This document shows positions 11,401 to 21,940 of a stretch of DNA of 64,000 nucleotides, piece by piece (position 1 is the first letter of the stretch; the number at the start of each line of letters is the position of its first letter). Origin of the DNA: Asterias rubens (lineage: Eukaryota > Echinodermata > Asteroidea > Forcipulatida > Asteriidae). The position numbers and the translations under genes were made by a program. Location of the stretch: NCBI RefSeq assembly GCF_902459465.1, contig NC_047083.1:1490501-1554500 (forward strand). The letters run 5' to 3'. The notes beneath the pieces were generated by a model. The model was not told the origin of the DNA, did not search any database, and saw only the letters and a list, made by a program, of their open reading frames with translations.

Positions 11401-13893
11401 AATTGGTTGGTAATTTTGTTTTTATCAAGGAAGAAATTGCATTCTATAAGCAAATTTTTGTGCTTAGCAGCTCTATGAAACTGGACCCAGGATACAAGTC
11501 ACAAGTTGTAAACATGACATGTCATTTGTGCTCTATGTTTGTCAAATTGTTCTAATGGGGTGCCAGTTATAGTCCGGCCATTCAACCTTAAATTATTAAT
11601 TAAGTTTGTGTAATAATACGAAAGCATAATTTCAGCTGAAGTTTCAACTTCCATCTTTTTGTGTGTGTGGGTGGGTGTTATAATGTTTGTAAAACTTTGG
11701 TTAAAACTAGCTAGTATGAAGTTAGCAAATCTTGCTGGAAATCTGTTGTTTGCAATGCCGTGTTATATAGACCTTCCTCATATAAAAAATCGAGGTTGGA
11801 TTATGATAGAAAGAAAAAAAACTAAGCAGAACCACAACAGATGTACTTCCTTGAACAGATTTTTGGAAAACAGGAATTGTTCATTTTCGATTGCTTTGTT
11901 TTTCATGTTGACTTTGCTCCTCGAATGAATCTCAATTTGTCGATTTAAAAAATATAGTCATATTTGACTGATAGTACTAGAACTCAAAAAATAGTTAATG
12001 GCCTGACGTTTCGACCCAAGCAAAGTCTTTCTCGAGGGCAAAAGTACTAGAACTCTTTACAAAAAATACTTCATTAAAAATAAAATTGACACGTTACATC
12101 TCTCAATAAACTTATTAGTTACAAAATAAAAAAGCAAAAAAGCAAAAAAAATACCTGTGAGATTCGGCCTTTGTCCATGGGATTGCTGAACAATGAGTCC
12201 TGAAAAGAAAAAGAAAAAAAAGGGGTTTCTGTCGTCATAATTGAAGGGTCTGATTTCTTTTTTGTAGGACAAAAACACAATGTCTACCGATTCACATTAG
12301 ACTGACACGGTTTGAAGATAATGATGGTAGAAAGCTTCCCTTAAAATCACTTTCTGAGGTGCTGTAGTTTTTGAGAAATGAGTAAAACAAGTCACGAAAA
12401 CTATTTTAGTCTGAAAACGTATTTTAGTGACATTGTTTACTCATTTCTCAAAAACTACATCTACCAGCAAGTAATATATTTTAGAGGAGCCTTCTAACAT
12501 CATTATCTTCAAACTGTGTGAGTTTAATGTACATCTGAGGACATTGTGTTTTATGTTACAAAAATTACCCATATCCTTTTTATAAGACTTGTTAGACAAA
12601 ATTAATCCACGTGGTTGTACAATTATGTACATGGAAAAAACACCTCCCGCTTTAGTTCTCCATATCATGATGGTATGACATTGCTCTAGAATTGCAAGGG
12701 TCGTGGGTTCGAATCCCATCCGAGTAACATGCCTGTGATATTTTTTTCACAGGACTCGGGAAAGTACTGAGTATACAGTGCTAACACACATCGGTGTATG
12801 GGTAAAAACCAAAATTAATATTCTTTATCCCCGATACAAATTTAACATATATCATATCATCTACGTACATCCACATGCTAACTGTGATAATGGGGTCATT
12901 ACCCACTTTAAGATTTTTCAAATGGTGGTAGGCTTTAAACACAGGTTAATTTACTGGTTTTATTGACGAAAATATACATTGGCACAACAAATGACAAGCA
13001 TCGGAGAGCTGATGATAGTTATACAACTTTACAACTTTCAAAAAAACGACTCACTATGAAGTAACGTAGTTTTTGAAAAGAGATATTTTCTCACTAAACT
13101 TTTTGAATTTGAGAAAGACTTCAGGCCTTTCTCAGACATCTGAAGGCACTGACAATTTTGTAACAAGGGTGTTTTTTTTCTTTCATTATTTTCTTGCAAC
13201 TTCGATGACCAATTGAGCTACAATGTTCACAGGTTTGTTATGTTACGCATATGTTGAGATACACCAAGTAAGAAGACTGGTCTTTGACAGTTAGCAACAG
13301 TGTCCAGTGCCATGTACTGTAACGTACACGTAGTCCTGAACAAAGGCCTAAATGCAAAGGAAAAACCAGCTCTGACTAAGATGGGAATTTGTTTTTACTA
13401 GACTTTAAAGGCAGTGGGCACTATTGGTAATTGTCAAAGACTAGCCTTCACAGTTGGTGTATCTCATATGCATAAAATAACCAACCTGTGAAAATTTGAG
13501 CTCAATCGATTATTGAAGTTGCGAGATAATAATGAAAGAAAAAACACCCTTGTCACACGAAGTTGTGTGTTTACATGGTTGATTTCGAGACCTCCTCAAG
13601 TTCTAAATCTGAGGTCTCGAAATCAAATTCGTGGAAAATTACTTCTTTCTCGAAAACTATGGCACTTCAGAGGGAGCCGTTTCTCACAATGTTTTATACC
13701 ATCAACTTCTCCCCATTACTCGTCACCAAGGAAGTATTTATGCCAATAATTATTTTGAGTAATTACCAATAGTGCCCACTGCCCTTTTGTGGACATCAAG
13801 TACAACAACGGACATTAAACACACCCACATGTATAGTTTCTACTCACCTATTGAAACCGCCAAAACGAGAAACAGTTTTCCGTGATTGGTCAT
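2442..13893 (-). CDS. Two-Ig receptor tyrosine kinase (RTK1), 15 exons
   Basis: A single-pass receptor tyrosine kinase at the cell surface, expected to bind a ligand through Ig domains and phosphorylate tyrosines inside. Exons in transcript order: 13893-13848, 12199-12155, 11225-11075, 10256-10129, 9495-9304, 8505-8350, 7529-7372, 6550-6355, 6190-6080, 5497-5328, 4733-4611, 3908-3797, 3091-2995, 2691-2592, 2486-2442. All have GT/AG ends and the sum is 610 codons (609 aa). Residues 1-25 are a signal peptide ([16 protein letters not shown]...). Ig1 is about 31-123 and Ig2 124-239, each split over two exons. The membrane segment is about 241-263. In the kinase, GEGSFG is at 327-332, VAVK with Lys354, HRDLATRN at 454, DFG at 474, then RWMAIES, DVWSYG and CW...RPDF, so all catalytic residues are present. 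The activation loop has one Tyr. The tail after the kinase is very short and has FLQM where RTK2 has YVNM. Its closest named RTK family is unresolved (FGFR/VEGFR/Tie-like). The start is the only ATG giving the signal peptide. Confidence 0.93.
3433..3582. mobile_element. MITE of the AGGACTAGTCCTAAGT family
   Basis: Begins with TTGGATTTCACAAAGAG and ends with its imperfect inverted complement CCTTTGTAAAATCGACCCC. The inside is made of repeated TTAGGAC motifs on both strands. It lies in the RTK1 intron between the exons at 2995-3091 and 3797-3908. Confidence 0.75.
5590..5905 (-). mobile_element. tRNA-derived SINE interrupted by a MITE
   Basis: On the minus strand, 5870-5821 reads as the 5' half of a Leu/Ser-type tRNA, with an A-box-like GGCCGAGCGGTCAAGCG. 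The 3' half with B box GGGTTCGAGTCCC continues at 5658-5625. Between them sits a separate MITE (5659-5820). The gene is not functional as a tRNA. It lies in an RTK1 intron. Confidence 0.7.
5659..5820. mobile_element. Palindromic MITE nested in a SINE
   Basis: The ends are GGGTGGATTTCACA and TGTGAAATCCACCCC. The inside is a near-perfect hairpin: CAATGCTAAGAGATAGGAC at the left is repeated inverted at the right. It is the same family as 18703-18832. Confidence 0.88.
6734..7090. mobile_element. TTAA-flanked non-autonomous transposon, family B
   Basis: Flanked by TTAA on both sides (6730-6733 and 7091-7094). The ends AGGAACACGTTGCCTTGG and CCAAGGCAAGGTGTTCCT are imperfect inverted repeats. Inverted similarity extends inward (GATCGGTCGAGTTGGTC against GACCAACTCGACCGATC). 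A TTAA target fits piggyBac-type transposition. A second copy is at 19016-19387. It is in an RTK1 intron. Confidence 0.87.
7553..7706. mobile_element. MITE with GGAGACTTTCC ends
   Basis: The left end CAATAGGAGACTTTCC and right end AAGTCTCCCATTG form an inverted pair continuing through GGCAGCAGAC and GTCTGCTGCC. A nearly identical copy is at 43827-43974 and a relative at 27468-27617. It lies just 5' of the RTK1 membrane exon. Confidence 0.85.
7877..8047. mobile_element. Palindromic MITE (AAGCCACTTCGGA ends)
   Basis: AAGCCACTTCGGAGTTCC at the left and GACATTCCGAAGTGGCTT at the right are inverted repeats. The hairpin continues through TGTTACTGCTGAC and GTCAGCAGTAACA and through CTTTTGACAA and TTGTCAAAAG. 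It is in an RTK1 intron. Confidence 0.83.
8525..9300. repeat. 68-bp tandem repeat array in an RTK1 intron
   Basis: About eleven copies of a 68-bp unit containing CATGCAAAGTTTCAAATCC and TGGTGTTACTGCAAACC. The inner copies (about 8868-9180) are almost identical and the outer ones diverged. It sits in the intron that splits the Ig2 coding region. The same monomer forms a second array at 58555-59125 in RTK3, with stray copies near 2297-2350 and 27327-27388. Confidence 0.92.
12243..12585. mobile_element. Inverted-repeat element, family E relative
   Basis: Contains TTTTTGTAGGACAAAAACACAA at the left and inverted matching sequence at the right, with a central inverted pair (GAGAAATGAGTAAAACA and TGTTTACTCATTTCTC). 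It is the same family as 55547-55900 but lacks clear TTAA borders. It lies in RTK1 intron 1. Confidence 0.65.
12660..12800 (+). mobile_element. tRNA-like SINE with terminal repeat
   Basis: Contains a perfect Pol III B box within GGGTTCGAATCCC at about 12706, followed by GAGTAACATGCCTGTGAT and an end reading CAGTGCTAACACACATCGGTGT. The same element at 49138-49280 has that end inverted at its left side too. Its left end is degraded here. Confidence 0.72.
13010..13312 (-). mobile_element. TTAA repeat family A, degraded reverse copy
   Basis: Reads in reverse the family A landmarks: GAGAGCTGATGATAG, then TTTTGAAAAG, then CACAGGTTTGTTATGTTA, then GGTCTTTGACAG and GTGTCCAGTGCC. Borders are eroded. 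Confidence 0.65.
13407..13786 (+). mobile_element. TTAA repeat family A copy in RTK1 intron 1
   Basis: Starts TTTAAAGGCAGTGGGCACTA and ends ACCAATAGTGCCCACTGCC, inverted ends of about 25 bp. The left TTAA is intact and the right one has decayed. The inner palindrome TTCTAAATCTGAGGTCTCGAA type is present. There is no transposase. This is the commonest element in the window. Confidence 0.85.
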
Positions 13894-14263
13894 CTTACCT
13901 CCGGAGTCAAACTGTTTGAAATGGTCTTTTTACGCAGTTGTTGTAATAAGTTGTACCGTTGAATTTACGTCGTTTGTTATTTTTTGTATCAAAAACCATG
14001 TTGGAAAAACAAATACAGCTAAAAAGAAACTTTGTTTCATTTTCTGTTGATAATTAATACAGAAAGAGAGAAGAAAGTAAAACAGCACTCGAGGAAGTGA
14101 GGGAAAATATTAAATTAGAAGTGAAATTATAAACTTGACTTGCATCGAAAGTGGTGGATCAAATTTTCGCGAGGTCGAGTTTCTTTGGTCGAAAAAAGCC
14201 TCGGTGAGGAAGGTTTTTGTTTGGTTTCATTTATTCTGGTTGTACAGTCAGGGACACTGGCTT

Positions 14264-14551
14264 TAAAGGCAGTGGACACTTTTGGTAATTATTCGAAATA
14301 ATTCTTAGCATAAAAACCTACTAGGTAATGAGTAATAGAGAGCTGTTGAGGGTATAGGACACTGAAAAACGGCTACCTCTGAAGTAATGAAGTTTTCGAG
14401 AAAGAAGTAATTTTTTTTACTAATTATTTTTAATTTGGTTTCGAGACCATTTTCACTATATCTATTTTTTTGGGCTCTCCAATTTTTCTGTAATAGACCA
14501 ACTGTGAAGGCTAGTCTTTGACAATTACCAATAGTGTCATGGGTCTTTAAA
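14264..14551 (-). mobile_element. TTAA repeat family A, reverse copy
   Basis: Begins AAAGGCAGTGGACACTTTTGG with the internal landmarks in reverse order (GAGAGCTGTTGAGG first, TAGTCTTTGACAATTACC last). The right end is degenerate (GTGTCATGGGTC). Confidence 0.78.
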
Positions 14552-14874
14552 CTAGTCCACTGAAACAAAGGCACATGTATTTGTTGATGTTTTCATCGTT
14601 TTAATTTCCTTGAGTAAACAAAATGAATCTCGCTAAGTCCAGATATTACAAGAAATATGTTTTATGTTCAATTAAGAGAAACTTCAATCAATCAATAATA
14701 CATGTATTTCCACATTCATATCACATGGAGGCATCATCCTAAAAGCCGAGGCTTGTGGCGGATGTGCCCGTTACAAGATTACAGAACAAAACAGGATAAC
14801 AGCACTAAATAGACGAATAAATAAAAAATACTAACTGCTACGCTAGCTAACTACGTAGAGGTTTAACCATGGTT

Positions 14875-15246
14875 AAAGGCAGTGGACACTTGGTAATTGT
14901 CAAAGACCAGTCTTCACAGTTGGTGTATCTCAACATATGCATAAAATAACAAAGCTGTGAAAATGTCAATAGGTCGTCGAAGTTGCGAGATCATAATGAA
15001 AGAAAAAACACCCTTGTCACACGAAGTTGTGTGCGTTTAGATGGTTGATCTCGAGACCTCAAGTTCTAAATCTGAGGTCTCGAAATCAAATTCGTGGAAA
15101 ATTACCTCTTTCTTGATAACTACTCCACTTCAGAGGGAGCCGTTTCTAACAATGCTTAATACTATCAACTTCTCCCCATTACTCATTACCAAGTACGTTT
15201 TTATGCTAGTAATTATTTTGAGTAATTACCAACGGTGTCCACTGCC
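14875..15246 (+). mobile_element. TTAA repeat family A with clear target duplication
   Basis: The element AGGCAGTGGACAC...GTGTCCACTGCC is flanked on both sides by TTAACCATGGTTAA. The duplicated flank is itself palindromic and contains TTAA at its edges, so the true duplication may be the 4-base TTAA or the longer 14 bases. Confidence 0.85.
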
Positions 15247-15896
15247 TTAACCATGGTTAAACAATGTATATATTATTACTCTGAAGCAGAACATGTATGC
15301 GAAGTAAACAAAGGGACAGCAATTATACAAACAATACATATTAGAAAACATAGACGAGTAGGTAAGGTAAGTATTAAGTAATATAACGGCTAGGCCAAAT
15401 ACCAGTATTAAAAAAGCAAATCGATCAATTATGTTGGGAATTTAGTACAAATGCTTTTAGTCGGTATTTAACCGAGTAAAAAGGTCAAAGAAAAAAAAGT
15501 TCAAGGGTAACGGTTATTTTGATAACAAAGTATTGTGAGATGCTCGTTATAATACAGTTCCTTCGGGTCCTTCCGACCTCAGTTTCTGTGACTGAGTTGA
15601 ATGTACAAAAACAAAGTGGCTACAAGACGATCATTATTTCAGTAATTATTTGGCAAGAATTCGAGACGACGATAAGGGGAAGGGAAAAAACACAAAACAA
15701 TTGTTTTTGTAAAATAATATGCAACATTCGCAGTAGTACAATAAGTTGATCAGATTGCTTGCATTTAAAAACAGTTTGGAACAACCAAAACCAGTTGTTG
15801 CATGTTTAAAAAGGCTTACTATGACTTCAATTCAGATGGAAATACTTTCTCAGAAAAAATGGTTATGGTATGAACTTCATAATAAAAAAGGCTTTA

Positions 15897-16270
15897 AAGA
15901 TACTGGACACTATTGGTAATTGTCAAAGACCAGTCTTCTCCCTTGGTGTATCTCAACATATGCATAAAATAACAAACCGGTGAACATTTTGAGCTCAATT
16001 GGTCATTGAAGTTGCGAGATAATAATGAAAGAAAAAATACCCTTGTCACACGAATTTGGTATTCAGTGTGCTTTCAGATGCCGATTTCGAGACCCAAAAT
16101 TGTAAATTTGAGGTCTCGAAATCGAATTCGTGGAAATTTACTTCTTTCTCGAAAACTACGTTACTTCAGAGGGAGCCGTTTCTCACGATGTTTTATACTA
16201 TCAATATCTCCCATTACTCCTTACCAAGTCTAATTATTTTGAGTAATTACCAATACTGTCCACTTCCTTT
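15897..16270 (+). mobile_element. TTAA repeat family A copy
   Basis: TTTAA precedes AGATACTGGACACTATTGG, and the right end is GTCCACTTCCT followed by TTAA. All internal landmarks are in forward order. Confidence 0.83.
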
Positions 16271-16584
16271 AAGACTAAAACTAAACAACGAAGTTTGGTA
16301 CGGAGGATTTGAGGAAATCAATGAATATTTGGTTTGCGGTATTACATCATGCGTGTATCTACTTGCCAGGTAGAGTTTGTTCTCTAATAGAGAATTGTCT
16401 TTCTTTATTCTACTAGTTTGTTACCCTACCAATTCTGTAGATGCTTTACATTGCTTTATACATGTTGAAATCATAAAGAGCTTTTGTTTTTCAGTCAAGT
16501 GTGTAAAGTTAGTTGTAAGCTTATCTTACTATAAACAGGTAATATTGTTTATTTATTTTAATTTTCCTTAAACAAATTGTCTTA

Positions 16585-16660
16585 AAGCCATTATACACTT
16601 TCGGAACAGAAAAAAAAAAGTTCACAAATTTACAAGTACCTTACAGGGTTTACGAAGTGT
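16585..16660. mobile_element. TTAA repeat family C, left-end fragment
   Basis: TTAAAGCCATTATACACTTTCGGAAC then an A run and TTCACAAATTTACAAGTACC, matching the left end of 45709-46075. The remainder is missing. Confidence 0.65.
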
Positions 16661-16761
16661 CCAAAAGGTATTAATTGTCATAAAGGATGTCAATGTGACA
16701 TGAACTTGTACTGTTTTGGATAATAGTCAACAAATTGTCAACAAATTATCTGTGTTTAATC

Positions 16762-19700
16762 TCACACCGTGGCACTTGAATGTCCATTTTCTTCCTTTTT
16801 CTTCTCAATCTCATAAACCTGGACACGCTTATCGCTATACAAAGTCACACCATTCAACCCGAAGAAGCATAAACCTTGCAGATCTTGGAAGCCAGTCTCG
16901 AATGTATGAAGCTTTTCAAATACCTCGACATCGTATGCGAGTATTTGAACACCGTTCACCACGTAGAGTTGGTGGTTGTGCATTACGATTTCACCCAGCC
17001 CTGTTTCTTGAGCAGGAGAAATTGTTATGCAATCTCGGATTTTCAACATGTTGAGACAACCAGGAGTTCTTTTAAAGGTGTACTTATTTATGGTGTCTTT
17101 TCCGTTCACGACAAAGAGATGTTTCCAACCGTATGCCGCGATATTTTGCAGCTCTTTATCGATATCTAATGTGTACTCTGCGCGGGTTTTGTTGTGTATT
17201 TCATACATCAGCAATCTTTTACCATCGAGTTCGCCCACAAAGATAGCACCAGCGCCATCAACGGTGACCTTTGGGGAGGTGAACTTAGTCAACTCGACCG
17301 GCTCTCCGTAATTGCCAGAGTTCATGTCAACATATAGCAAACTTGTTTTGACTTTTTTGTCAGTTGTTTTTAAAACCACTATTAAAGTTTCGCTTTGAGG
17401 GTGTAAGACTATGTTCGTCACATTTCCTGAAAACTTGTCTTTCGTGAAGATTTCTGGTCTAGCTTCCTGTTTGTTTGGGTAGCGGACGACTGCTTTCGAT
17501 GTTGCAAGTAAAAGGCCCTGACTATCACTACCAACCACCCCCACAATGTCTCCTGTTTGTTCGGATCCTTGGAATAAACCGCTGTAGTCTTCGAGGCTAC
17601 GTCTTGAAGACCATTGAGTATTTCCCTCAGCTGAAAAGAAATGAAATGAAAGTTATGAAAGACGAGCTATAAGGGCCCAATTTCGTAAAGCCTGTAAGCA
17701 CAACAATTTGGATTTAAAACTGGATTACCAACCAAATTTCCATTTGCTGCATATTGCGTGATACTGGTATTCAGCTGTTGTTTGCTTATCCTGAAAGTCA
17801 CGTGGCAATTTGGTTGGTAATCCTGTTTTTATCGAAGGAAGAAATTTCATGTTAATGCTGAGCAAATTTGTGTGCTTACCTAATACCAGGCTGTATGAAA
17901 TTGGGCCAAGGTCAATACAATACAAAAGAAAATATATATAGTGCTCTTTATACAAAGCTGTATCACTGCGCTTTGCATTGACACTCTTGGTAGTTACAGA
18001 AAATAATTGTTAGCATAAAAACTTAATTGGTAACGAGTAATGGAGAGCTGTTGATAGTATTAAGCATTGTAGGAAACGGCTCCCTCTGAAGTAATGTAGT
18101 TTTTGAGAAAGAGGTGATTTCTCACTCGAATATTAAAATACTTCAACTGAAGCCTTTTTATTATGCATCTGAAATTTATATAACAATGGTGTTTTTTCTT
18201 TCATTATTCTCTTGCAAATTCGATGACCAATATTGATGACCAGCCTAAGTTTTCACAGGTTTGTTAATTTATGCATATGTTTGGATACACACTAAGTTGG
18301 AATCTGGTCTTTGACAATTGTCAGAGGTCTCCAGTGCCTTAAACAAGCAGAATAACAGTGTATAGCAAAAGTAAGGGAGACGAAATGAGAAAAAAACAAT
18401 GAGGAAAAGCGGAATAGAATTCTGTTCAAACTTCCTGACAATTTGTGTTTTGAAACCAGAAACGAACACAAGAGGACCGAGTTAAATTACGTATTTTTGT
18501 GAAAATCGCGCTTTGCTTATATTCAACAAAAACTAAAGATTAAGCATTAAAGCTGATACATAAATGGTAAATTGAACAAGGTGTTTCTAAGACGATCGGG
18601 AAGTGAGAGATACGTTTCAAAACGTGTGCTCTGTTTTCTTGAAGACACACAAAGCACACCGATCGACACGTCCGGACTTAACGGTATCTCACTTAAAAAT
18701 AGAGGCAATGCTAAGAGATAGGACTGGTCCTAAGTTAGGACTAGTAACTCATCATAACTTAGGACTGGTCCTATCTCTTAGCATTACCTAGGACTGGTCC
18801 TAAGTTAGGACTACCTTTGTGAAATCCACCCCAGGACCCTTACCTGTGATATCTTCCATTTCTTTTGGGTTAATTTCCATGAAGAGTCCCGTCTTCTCGT
18901 CCGGTGTACCTATTAGGAGAGGGGGTAACACCAACATCGTTTAAAAGGGTAACAACTTAAAAGGTTCATTTTATTCGGTAAAATAACAGACAGTAAACAA
19001 ACCAGGAAGAATTAAAGGAACACGTTGCATTGGATCGGTCGAGTTGGTCTTTGAAAAGCGTTTGTAACCATTGGCTATAAAATGCACATGGTTGGAAACA
19101 TGTTTTAAAAGTAGAATACAGTAATCCACACAATATTATGCCTCGAAATTGCGTGGTTTTCCTCTTACCTCATCGATTAACACGGTCGGTCATTTATGGG
19201 AGTCAAAATTTACTCCCATAAATGGCCGACAGTTTTAGTTCGCAAAGCAAAAGGAAAACCACGCAATTTTAAGGCAAATTTGTGTGGATCATTGTATTCT
19301 ACTTCTAAAACATCTTTCCAACCATATGCATAACAAACGGTTACAAATGTTTTTTATACTGCCAACTTGTCCAATCCAAGTGCCCCTTTAAAGCTTTTTT
19401 TAATTAAAACAAATCGACAAAACCAGAATCTATGTTTACCTGTGGGTTGGTTTCTCAGTAGTTCATGTCCTTTGTACTTGACGATGCGTCGTTGAGGTAG
19501 AAACACTCTGCACACGAAGTATGCTAATGCTATAAAGCATACCAACAAGATGACCGCTAGAATGATGAAAATTGTGGTTGTACTGGTCGACTTGGATTCT
19601 GGCTGCTGAGCTATAAATGACATGGGCCCAATTTCAAACAAAAGTTTGCTTTATAATAAATGTTAAATTTTCATCGGGGATAAAGAATATATATATATAT

Positions 19701-21506
19701 TTTTTTACCCATACACCGATGTGTGTTAGCACTGTTTTTTTCTTTTTCTTTACATGACTCGGGAACCTACTGAGTACACAGTGCTAACACACATCGGGTG
19801 TTTGGGTAAAAAAAAAAAAAAATTAAAAATTTGCTTAGCCTAAAATTTCTTCCTTGATAAAAACAGGATTACCAACCAAATTCTAATTTGTTGCATGTTG
19901 CTTCTTACTGGTTTTCAGCTGTTGTTTGCTTGTCGTGAAAATCACGTGGAAATTTGGTTGGTAATCATGTTTTTATCAAGGGTGAAATTTCAAGCTAAGC
20001 ACATTTTGTGCTTGGCAGCGCTTTGAAATTCGGTCATGGTATGAACAGAAACATTTCACAGTGATTTCCGGTTAATTCACAATTAAAAAATGTAGTCGCG
20101 GCCAAAGGCCGAATAAAAACTTTTTGTACATGAACACATTAAAAACGTTAAATACGAAAACAAGATTGGAACATAACAGAGAATGCAATACGAGGTCATA
20201 AGGAAATCAAAATTAAAATTAAGAGAAGACAACAACACCTCCATAGACCTTTTCGCAAATACCATTGCGCAAGCGCCAACTATTGAATGAGGTGCATGCT
20301 GGTCTAGCTAGCGACCAACTTGGTAGCTAGCTAGACCAGCATGCACCTCATTCCACGTCTATTGTGCGCGTACCGAGTATTTGCGATAAGTTCCATGTGC
20401 GATGACAGTGAAATCAGTCAACGTTTTATATAACTCGCCATTGGCAAACGCTAGGTGGCGCCCTTTATTCTGAGTCACCGTATTTCACTTCAACTCACCT
20501 GTGGCAAAGATTTCAACAGCGGTAGCGGACGACCCGTTGTGGATTGCTACTCCCTTAGCAACGCACTTGAACTCACATTTATCGTCCAACTTCAGATCCA
20601 AGGCGCCAAAATGCGCCCTTTTCGTCACTCGATAAGTTTTGGAGAATACGTCGTAGGTCGACCGCTGATTGGACGTGAATAATTCCATTGACTGATTACT
20701 ACAACAGCAACCAATGAAAGACCATGTTAAATCAGGGTTCGGGTAAACGTCATCGACCGAACAGTTTAGTATCTGTTGTTTCTTTATATCGACTTCGGAA
20801 ACTGAAGCTTTTGTTGAAGGGTTCCACCATATCACTGGACCGGAACGCAAATCTGAAAATTAAAATTTATTAAAATCGAGTAAAAGACTACTTATAGGCC
20901 TAGGCAGGTTTTTTTATATTATTATTTTTATTGTCAAGAAACCAGTTACCTCACTTGATGTGACTCAACACAAGCACACAATGGCGACCTGTAAACATTT
21001 GTCTATTTTTGGTCATCGAAGTTGCAAAACAATCATTAGAAGAAAAAACACCTTTAATAGTTGCATAGTATTTTGTGCTTTCATGTCTGAGAGTCGGAAC
21101 ACAAGTCTTTACCTTTAACAACAACTGTGACGTCAACTGATTCAATGCTCTCCGCACCTGACCGGATAACTCGGCACCAGTATCGTCCACTGTCGGTCGT
21201 GTCGAGTTGTCCAATGACCAGGCCAAAGCCATGTGAGACCGAGTAGCGGTCACTCTCTGTAAAGTTCTGGCCGGCGCTCGGAGCTGAGTAGCGTAGTACC
21301 AGCGATTCCTTTGCTACCTCCCACGTCTCACCGATAAACCAGTACAGAAGACTCGGTCTCTCGGCCGGTGGGAGACCAACACATGGGATGGGAACATGGC
21401 TGCTGTTCTTAGAAAGTAAGATGTGTTGGTTTTCGGCAGCAGCCACCCTTCCATGGCTTGTTATAGAAAGGAAACACGCGGCCCAGAAAGCAAGTAAAAT
21501 TGCCAT
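16762..21506 (-). CDS. IgV-IgC receptor with cytoplasmic propeller-like domain (PR1)
   Basis: Predicted single-pass surface receptor. Exons in order: 21506-21113, 20852-20499, 19610-19440, 18909-18844, 17630-16762, all GT/AG, junctions phase 1, 618 codons (617 aa). Residues 1-24 are a signal peptide (MAILLAFWAACFLSITSHG). Residues 25-131 are a V-type Ig with the J-chain-side motif DSGRYWC. Residues 132-249 are a second Ig with CSVDDVYPNPDLTWS and extra cysteines. The membrane segment is about 262-282. After a short linker (the 66-nt exon), residues 329-617 form a soluble domain, one exon, with six recurring blade motifs such as AIFVGELDGKRLLMYEI, HLFVVNGKDTINKYTF and QLYVVNGVQILAYDVE. I read this as a six-bladed NHL-like propeller, by pattern only. 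There is no kinase, TIR or ITAM motif. It lies just upstream of RTK1 on the same strand and is a clear relative of PR2. Confidence 0.87.
17672..17912. mobile_element. MITE of the CCCAATTTCATAGAGCTG family (D)
   Basis: Starts GGGCCCAATTTCGTAAAGCC and ends GGCTGTATGAAATTGGGCC, inverted ends. Inside are GATTACCAACCAAATTTCC and its inverse GGTTGGTAATCC. It lies in the last PR1 intron. Confidence 0.82.
17972..18342 (-). mobile_element. TTAA repeat family A, reverse copy
   Basis: Reverse order of family A landmarks between TTGCATTGACACTCTTGG and GGTCTCCAGTGCCTTAA. It lies in a PR1 intron. Confidence 0.75.
18703..18832. mobile_element. MITE of the AGGACTAGTCCTAAGT family
   Basis: GGCAATGCTAAGAGATAGGAC is mirrored by GTCCTATCTCTTAGCATTACC. 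The right end TTTGTGAAATCCACCCC matches 5659-5820. The left end is truncated. It lies 12 bases 5' of the donor side of the 66-nt PR1 exon. Confidence 0.83.
19016..19387. mobile_element. TTAA-flanked transposon, family B
   Basis: TTAA at 19012-19015 and 19388-19391 brackets AGGAACACGTTGCATTGG...CAAGTGCCCCT. The inside repeats the inverted arms TTTATGGGAGTCAA and TTACTCCCATAAATGG. It is in a PR1 intron close to the membrane exon. Confidence 0.85.
19619..20037. mobile_element. MITE family D with an embedded SINE fragment
   Basis: The family D left end (ATGGGCCCAATTTC at about 19620) and right end (CTTTGAAATTCGGTC) enclose a second element at 19690-19812 with CCATACACCGATGTGTGTTAGCACTG and CAGTGCTAACACACATCGG as inverted ends, the same ends as the SINE-like element at 49138-49280. 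Confidence 0.7.
20240..20396. mobile_element. Foldback element with perfect central hairpin
   Basis: AATGAGGTGCATGCTGGTCT at 20285 is repeated as its inverse ending near 20354, continuing through AGCTAGC on both sides of a short loop. Outer arms (TTTTCGCAAATACC and GAGTATTTGCGATAAG) are also inverted. It is in the PR1 intron between Ig2 and membrane exons. Confidence 0.8.
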
Positions 21507-21692
21507 CCTGACTCTCTGATGAACTATACTTGCTGAAGAACAAAAGGGCGGGAACTGTGGAAGTATTACTGCGGAGGAAAAGGGTTATTAAAGATGAGTT
21601 GTTAACTTACTCTTCCCTTTGGTCTTAGTCCAATTAGCCTTTCTAATTGGCATGGTCGGCAATTGACACACAATTATGATTGACAAGAACAG

Positions 21693-21940
21693 GGCTCAAT
21701 TTCATGGAGCTGCAACGCACACAAATTTACTTAGCATGATTTCTTTGCCTTAATACAAACAAGATTACCAACCACATTTCCACGTGATTTTCAGGACAAG
21801 CAAACAACAACTGAATACCAGTAGCAAGCAATGTGCTACAAACGGAAAATTGGTTGGTAATCCTGTTTTTTATCAAGGGAGAAATTTCATTCTTAGCAAA
21901 ACTCGTGCTTAGCAGCTCTATGAAATTGGGCCCTGTTTGT
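21693..21940. mobile_element. MITE family D
   Basis: CAGGGCTCAATTTCATGGAGCTGC at the left and CAGCTCTATGAAATTGGGCCC at the right are inverted ends. The internal GATTACCAACCACATTTCC is mirrored by TTGGTTGGTAATCC. Confidence 0.85.

Larger units (their letters stand above)
13894..16761. other. Intergenic between RTK1 and PR1
   Basis: No gene seen. It should hold the RTK1 promoter (just right of 13893) and the PR1 3' UTR (left of 16762), both minus strand. Three TTAA family A copies (14264-14551, 14875-15246, 15897-16270) and a family C fragment (16585-16660) occupy much of it. Confidence 0.6.

Noticed and set aside
16716-17311. Plus-strand frames of 94-112 codons
   Set aside because: Antisense shadows of the PR1 propeller exon.
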